From Desulfurellaceae bacterium bin18 (lineage in GTDB: Bacteria > Desulfobacterota > Binatia > Bin18): DNA of 64,000 nucleotides. Position 1 is the stretch's first letter; every line of letters starts with the position of its first letter. The translations under genes were made by a program, and so were the position numbers. Below, piece by piece: positions 62,580 through 64,000 of this stretch. The notes under the pieces were generated by a model. It had not been told where the DNA came from. It searched no databases and saw nothing but the letters and a program-made list of their open reading frames with translations. Location of the stretch: positions 1-64,000 of the forward strand of contig MPMI01000014.1 in assembly GCA_002238415.1 (NCBI GenBank). The letters are read 5' to 3'.

Positions 62580-64000
62580 CGGAGACCCTGAAGCTTGCCG
62601 ACCGAGCCGACTTCTGTGTCGGATATTTCAATTTGCGCGGCTGGCGGTTGATCGATTCATATGTGGAGCAATGGGACGGGGGCGAGGGGCATTGCTGCCG
62701 CGTCCTGGTCGGAATGCAGCGCCTGCCGCATGAGGAATTGCGGCTTGCCAGGAGTCTGTCCGACGGCCAATCGGCACTCGATAACCAGACGGCGCTTCGG
62801 CTCAAAAAAAGACTTGCTGAAGAATTCCGCGAACAACTTACGCTGGGCGCTCCGACCAATGAAGACGAGGCAGGTCTGCGCAAGCTGGCCAAGCAGATCA
62901 AGGCAAAGAAGGTTGTCGTCAAGCTGTTCCTCAGACATTCGCTTCATGCCAAACTCTACCTGATGTTTCGGCCCGACCCGGCCAACCCGATCATCGGCTA
63001 TCTCGGCAGTAGCAATCTCACCCAAGCGGGGCTCTCTCATCAGGGTGAACTCAATATTGACGTGCTCGACCATGACGCCAGTCAGAAGCTCGCCACATGG
63101 TTTGAAGATCGATGGAATGACCGCTGGTGTATCGATATCTCGAAAGAGCTTGTTGAGATTATCGAGGAGAGTTGGGCACGTGAAGAACTGATACCGCCCC
63201 ACCACATCTACATCAAAATCGCCTACCACTTATCGCAGGAAGCACGGGCTGGGTTGACCGAATTTCGTATCCCCAAGGACTTTGGTAACAAGCTGCTCGA
63301 CTTCCAGACAGCGGCCGTGAAAATCGCAGCACACCATCTGAACCGGCGGGGCGGTGTCATCATCGGCGATGTTGTCGGGCTGGGCAAAACACTCATGGCG
63401 ACCGCCCTGGCGCGCGTGTTCGAGGACGACCACGGACTTGAAACTTTAATCATTTGCCCGAAGAACCTCGTTCCGATGTGGGAGGATTACCGTGAGCAGT
63501 ACCGCATGCGTGCTCGCGTATTGTCGGTCAGCCGCGCGATCAGAGAGTTGCCCGACATGCGCCGTTACCGCTTGGTGCTGATAGACGAGAGTCATAATCT
63601 GAGAAACAGAGAAGGCAAGCGATACCGGGCCATTCAGGAATACATCCGGGAAAACGACAGCAAATGCGTCTTGCTGTCGGCAACGCCCTATAACAAGACG
63701 TATTTGGACCTGTCCAGCCAACTCCGCCTGTTTGTGCCCGAGGATGAAGACTTGGGGATTCGCCCGGAACGCTTGCTGAGAGAGATGGGCGAGACGGGGT
63801 TCGTACGCCAGCATCAAGCACCGGTTCGGTCCCTGGCCGCGTTCGAGAAATCCGAGCATGCAGAGGACTGGCACGAACTCATGCGTCTTTATCTCGTCCG
63901 CCGGACCCGTGGTTTCATCCAGAACAACTACGCCTCCACCGACCCGGCCACCGGGCGTCAATACTTGACGTTTGAAGACGGAAGAAAATCCTATTTCCCG
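62531..64000 (+). CDS. PLD-domain SNF2-type helicase, 3' end outside the window
   Basis: The first 490 codons are visible, open to the window edge. Residues about 15-210 form a phospholipase-D-like domain: DFCVGYFNLRGW, then HSLHAKLYLM with His139 and Lys141, and GSSNLT. From about 270 a superfamily 2 helicase begins: Walker A GDVVGLGKT with Lys286, DESH at 352-355, and motif III LLSATPYN. SNF2-type helicases with an N-terminal PLD domain are found in restriction and defence loci, where they track on DNA or RNA and recruit nuclease activity. The start has only a weak ribosome-binding site. What lies downstream is needed to identify the system. Confidence 0.85.
   Translation, partial: MPRIFDNIEQSLQPVLAETLKLADRADFCVGYFNLRGWRLIDSYVEQWDGGEGHCCRVLVGMQRLPHEELRLARSLSDGQSALDNQTALRLKKRLAEEFREQLTLGAPTNEDEAGLRKLAKQIKAKKVVVKLFLRHSLHAKLYLMFRPDPANPIIGYLGSSNLTQAGLSHQGELNIDVLDHDASQKLATWFEDRWNDRWCIDISKELVEIIEESWAREELIPPHHIYIKIAYHLSQEARAGLTEFRIPKDFGNKLLDFQTAAVKIAAHHLNRRGGVIIGDVVGLGKTLMATALARVFEDDHGLETLIICPKNLVPMWEDYREQYRMRARVLSVSRAIRELPDMRRYRLVLIDESHNLRNREGKRYRAIQEYIRENDSKCVLLSATPYNKTYLDLSSQLRLFVPEDEDLGIRPERLLREMGETGFVRQHQAPVRSLAAFEKSEHAEDWHELMRLYLVRRTRGFIQNNYASTDPATGRQYLTFEDGRKSYFP

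Overview
The window is a contiguous piece of a chromosome from an uncultured, GC-rich bacterium. By eye the GC content is in the high fifties, except for a clearly AT-richer island at about 26.1-30.5 kb. Nothing here fixes the phylum. The gene content (LLM-type flavin oxidoreductases, several enoyl-CoA hydratases, a thiolase-like/DUF35 pair, DUF1329 and DUF3237 proteins, phosphatidylcholine synthase) recalls metagenome-derived Tectomicrobia, Binatota or deltaproteobacteria-like genomes. That is an inference, not an identification. Intergenic gaps carry several families of short GC-rich palindromic repeats.

Layout. 0-10.7 kb: a PLP aminotransferase, ClpB, a lysine-2,3-aminomutase-like radical SAM enzyme, a DUF3237 protein, an exported peroxiredoxin whose peroxidatic residue is encoded by an in-frame TGA (probable selenoprotein with a SECIS-like hairpin), a PDZ protein, a FolD homologue lacking the catalytic lysine, and IspG. 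10.7-26 kb: a spermidine-synthase-like membrane/TPR protein, a 2OG-Fe(II) oxygenase, a DASS anion transporter facing a cupin gene across a 12-bp inverted repeat, two tandem paralogous coiled-coil membrane proteins, a GST, DUF1329, an MFS transporter, a sorbosone-dehydrogenase-like beta-propeller, a GNAT, an LLM oxidoreductase, an isoprenylcysteine-methyltransferase-like protein and an enoyl-CoA hydratase. 26-30.5 kb: the AT-rich island with a PHP-plus-SMC-like ATPase (TrlF type) and an unrecognised protein, next to a partial duplication of a small membrane-protein gene.

31-38.3 kb is a CoA-thioester catabolic block: DUF35 protein, Cys-less thiolase, LLM oxidoreductase, acyl-CoA dehydrogenase, two enoyl-CoA hydratases and an SDR, interrupted by a MazEF-like toxin-antitoxin pair. 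The thiolase/DUF35 pair suggests retro-aldol cleavage of a branched side chain, as in steroid degradation. 38.3-58.5 kb holds housekeeping and accessory genes: HAD phosphatase, CoaE, alpha/beta hydrolase, DsbA-like isomerase, ferredoxin, ADP-forming acyl-CoA synthetase, riboflavin synthase, GST, rhomboid protease, TPR protein, phosphatidylcholine synthase, MltA, an alanine-glyoxylate-type aminotransferase, a MetE-core protein, TetR, cupin, a Fe-S protein, TruA and an amidohydrolase. 58.6-64 kb: tRNA-Leu(CAG) with its terminator, an enlarged ValS, an antitoxin with a truncated RelE-like toxin, and the start of a PLD-SNF2 helicase that runs off the window.

The most promising novelty is the exported selenocysteine peroxiredoxin at 6.9-7.5 kb. 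The TrlF-type island, the PLD-helicase region, the Met-for-Lys FolD and the repeat-expanded coiled-coil paralogues come next.
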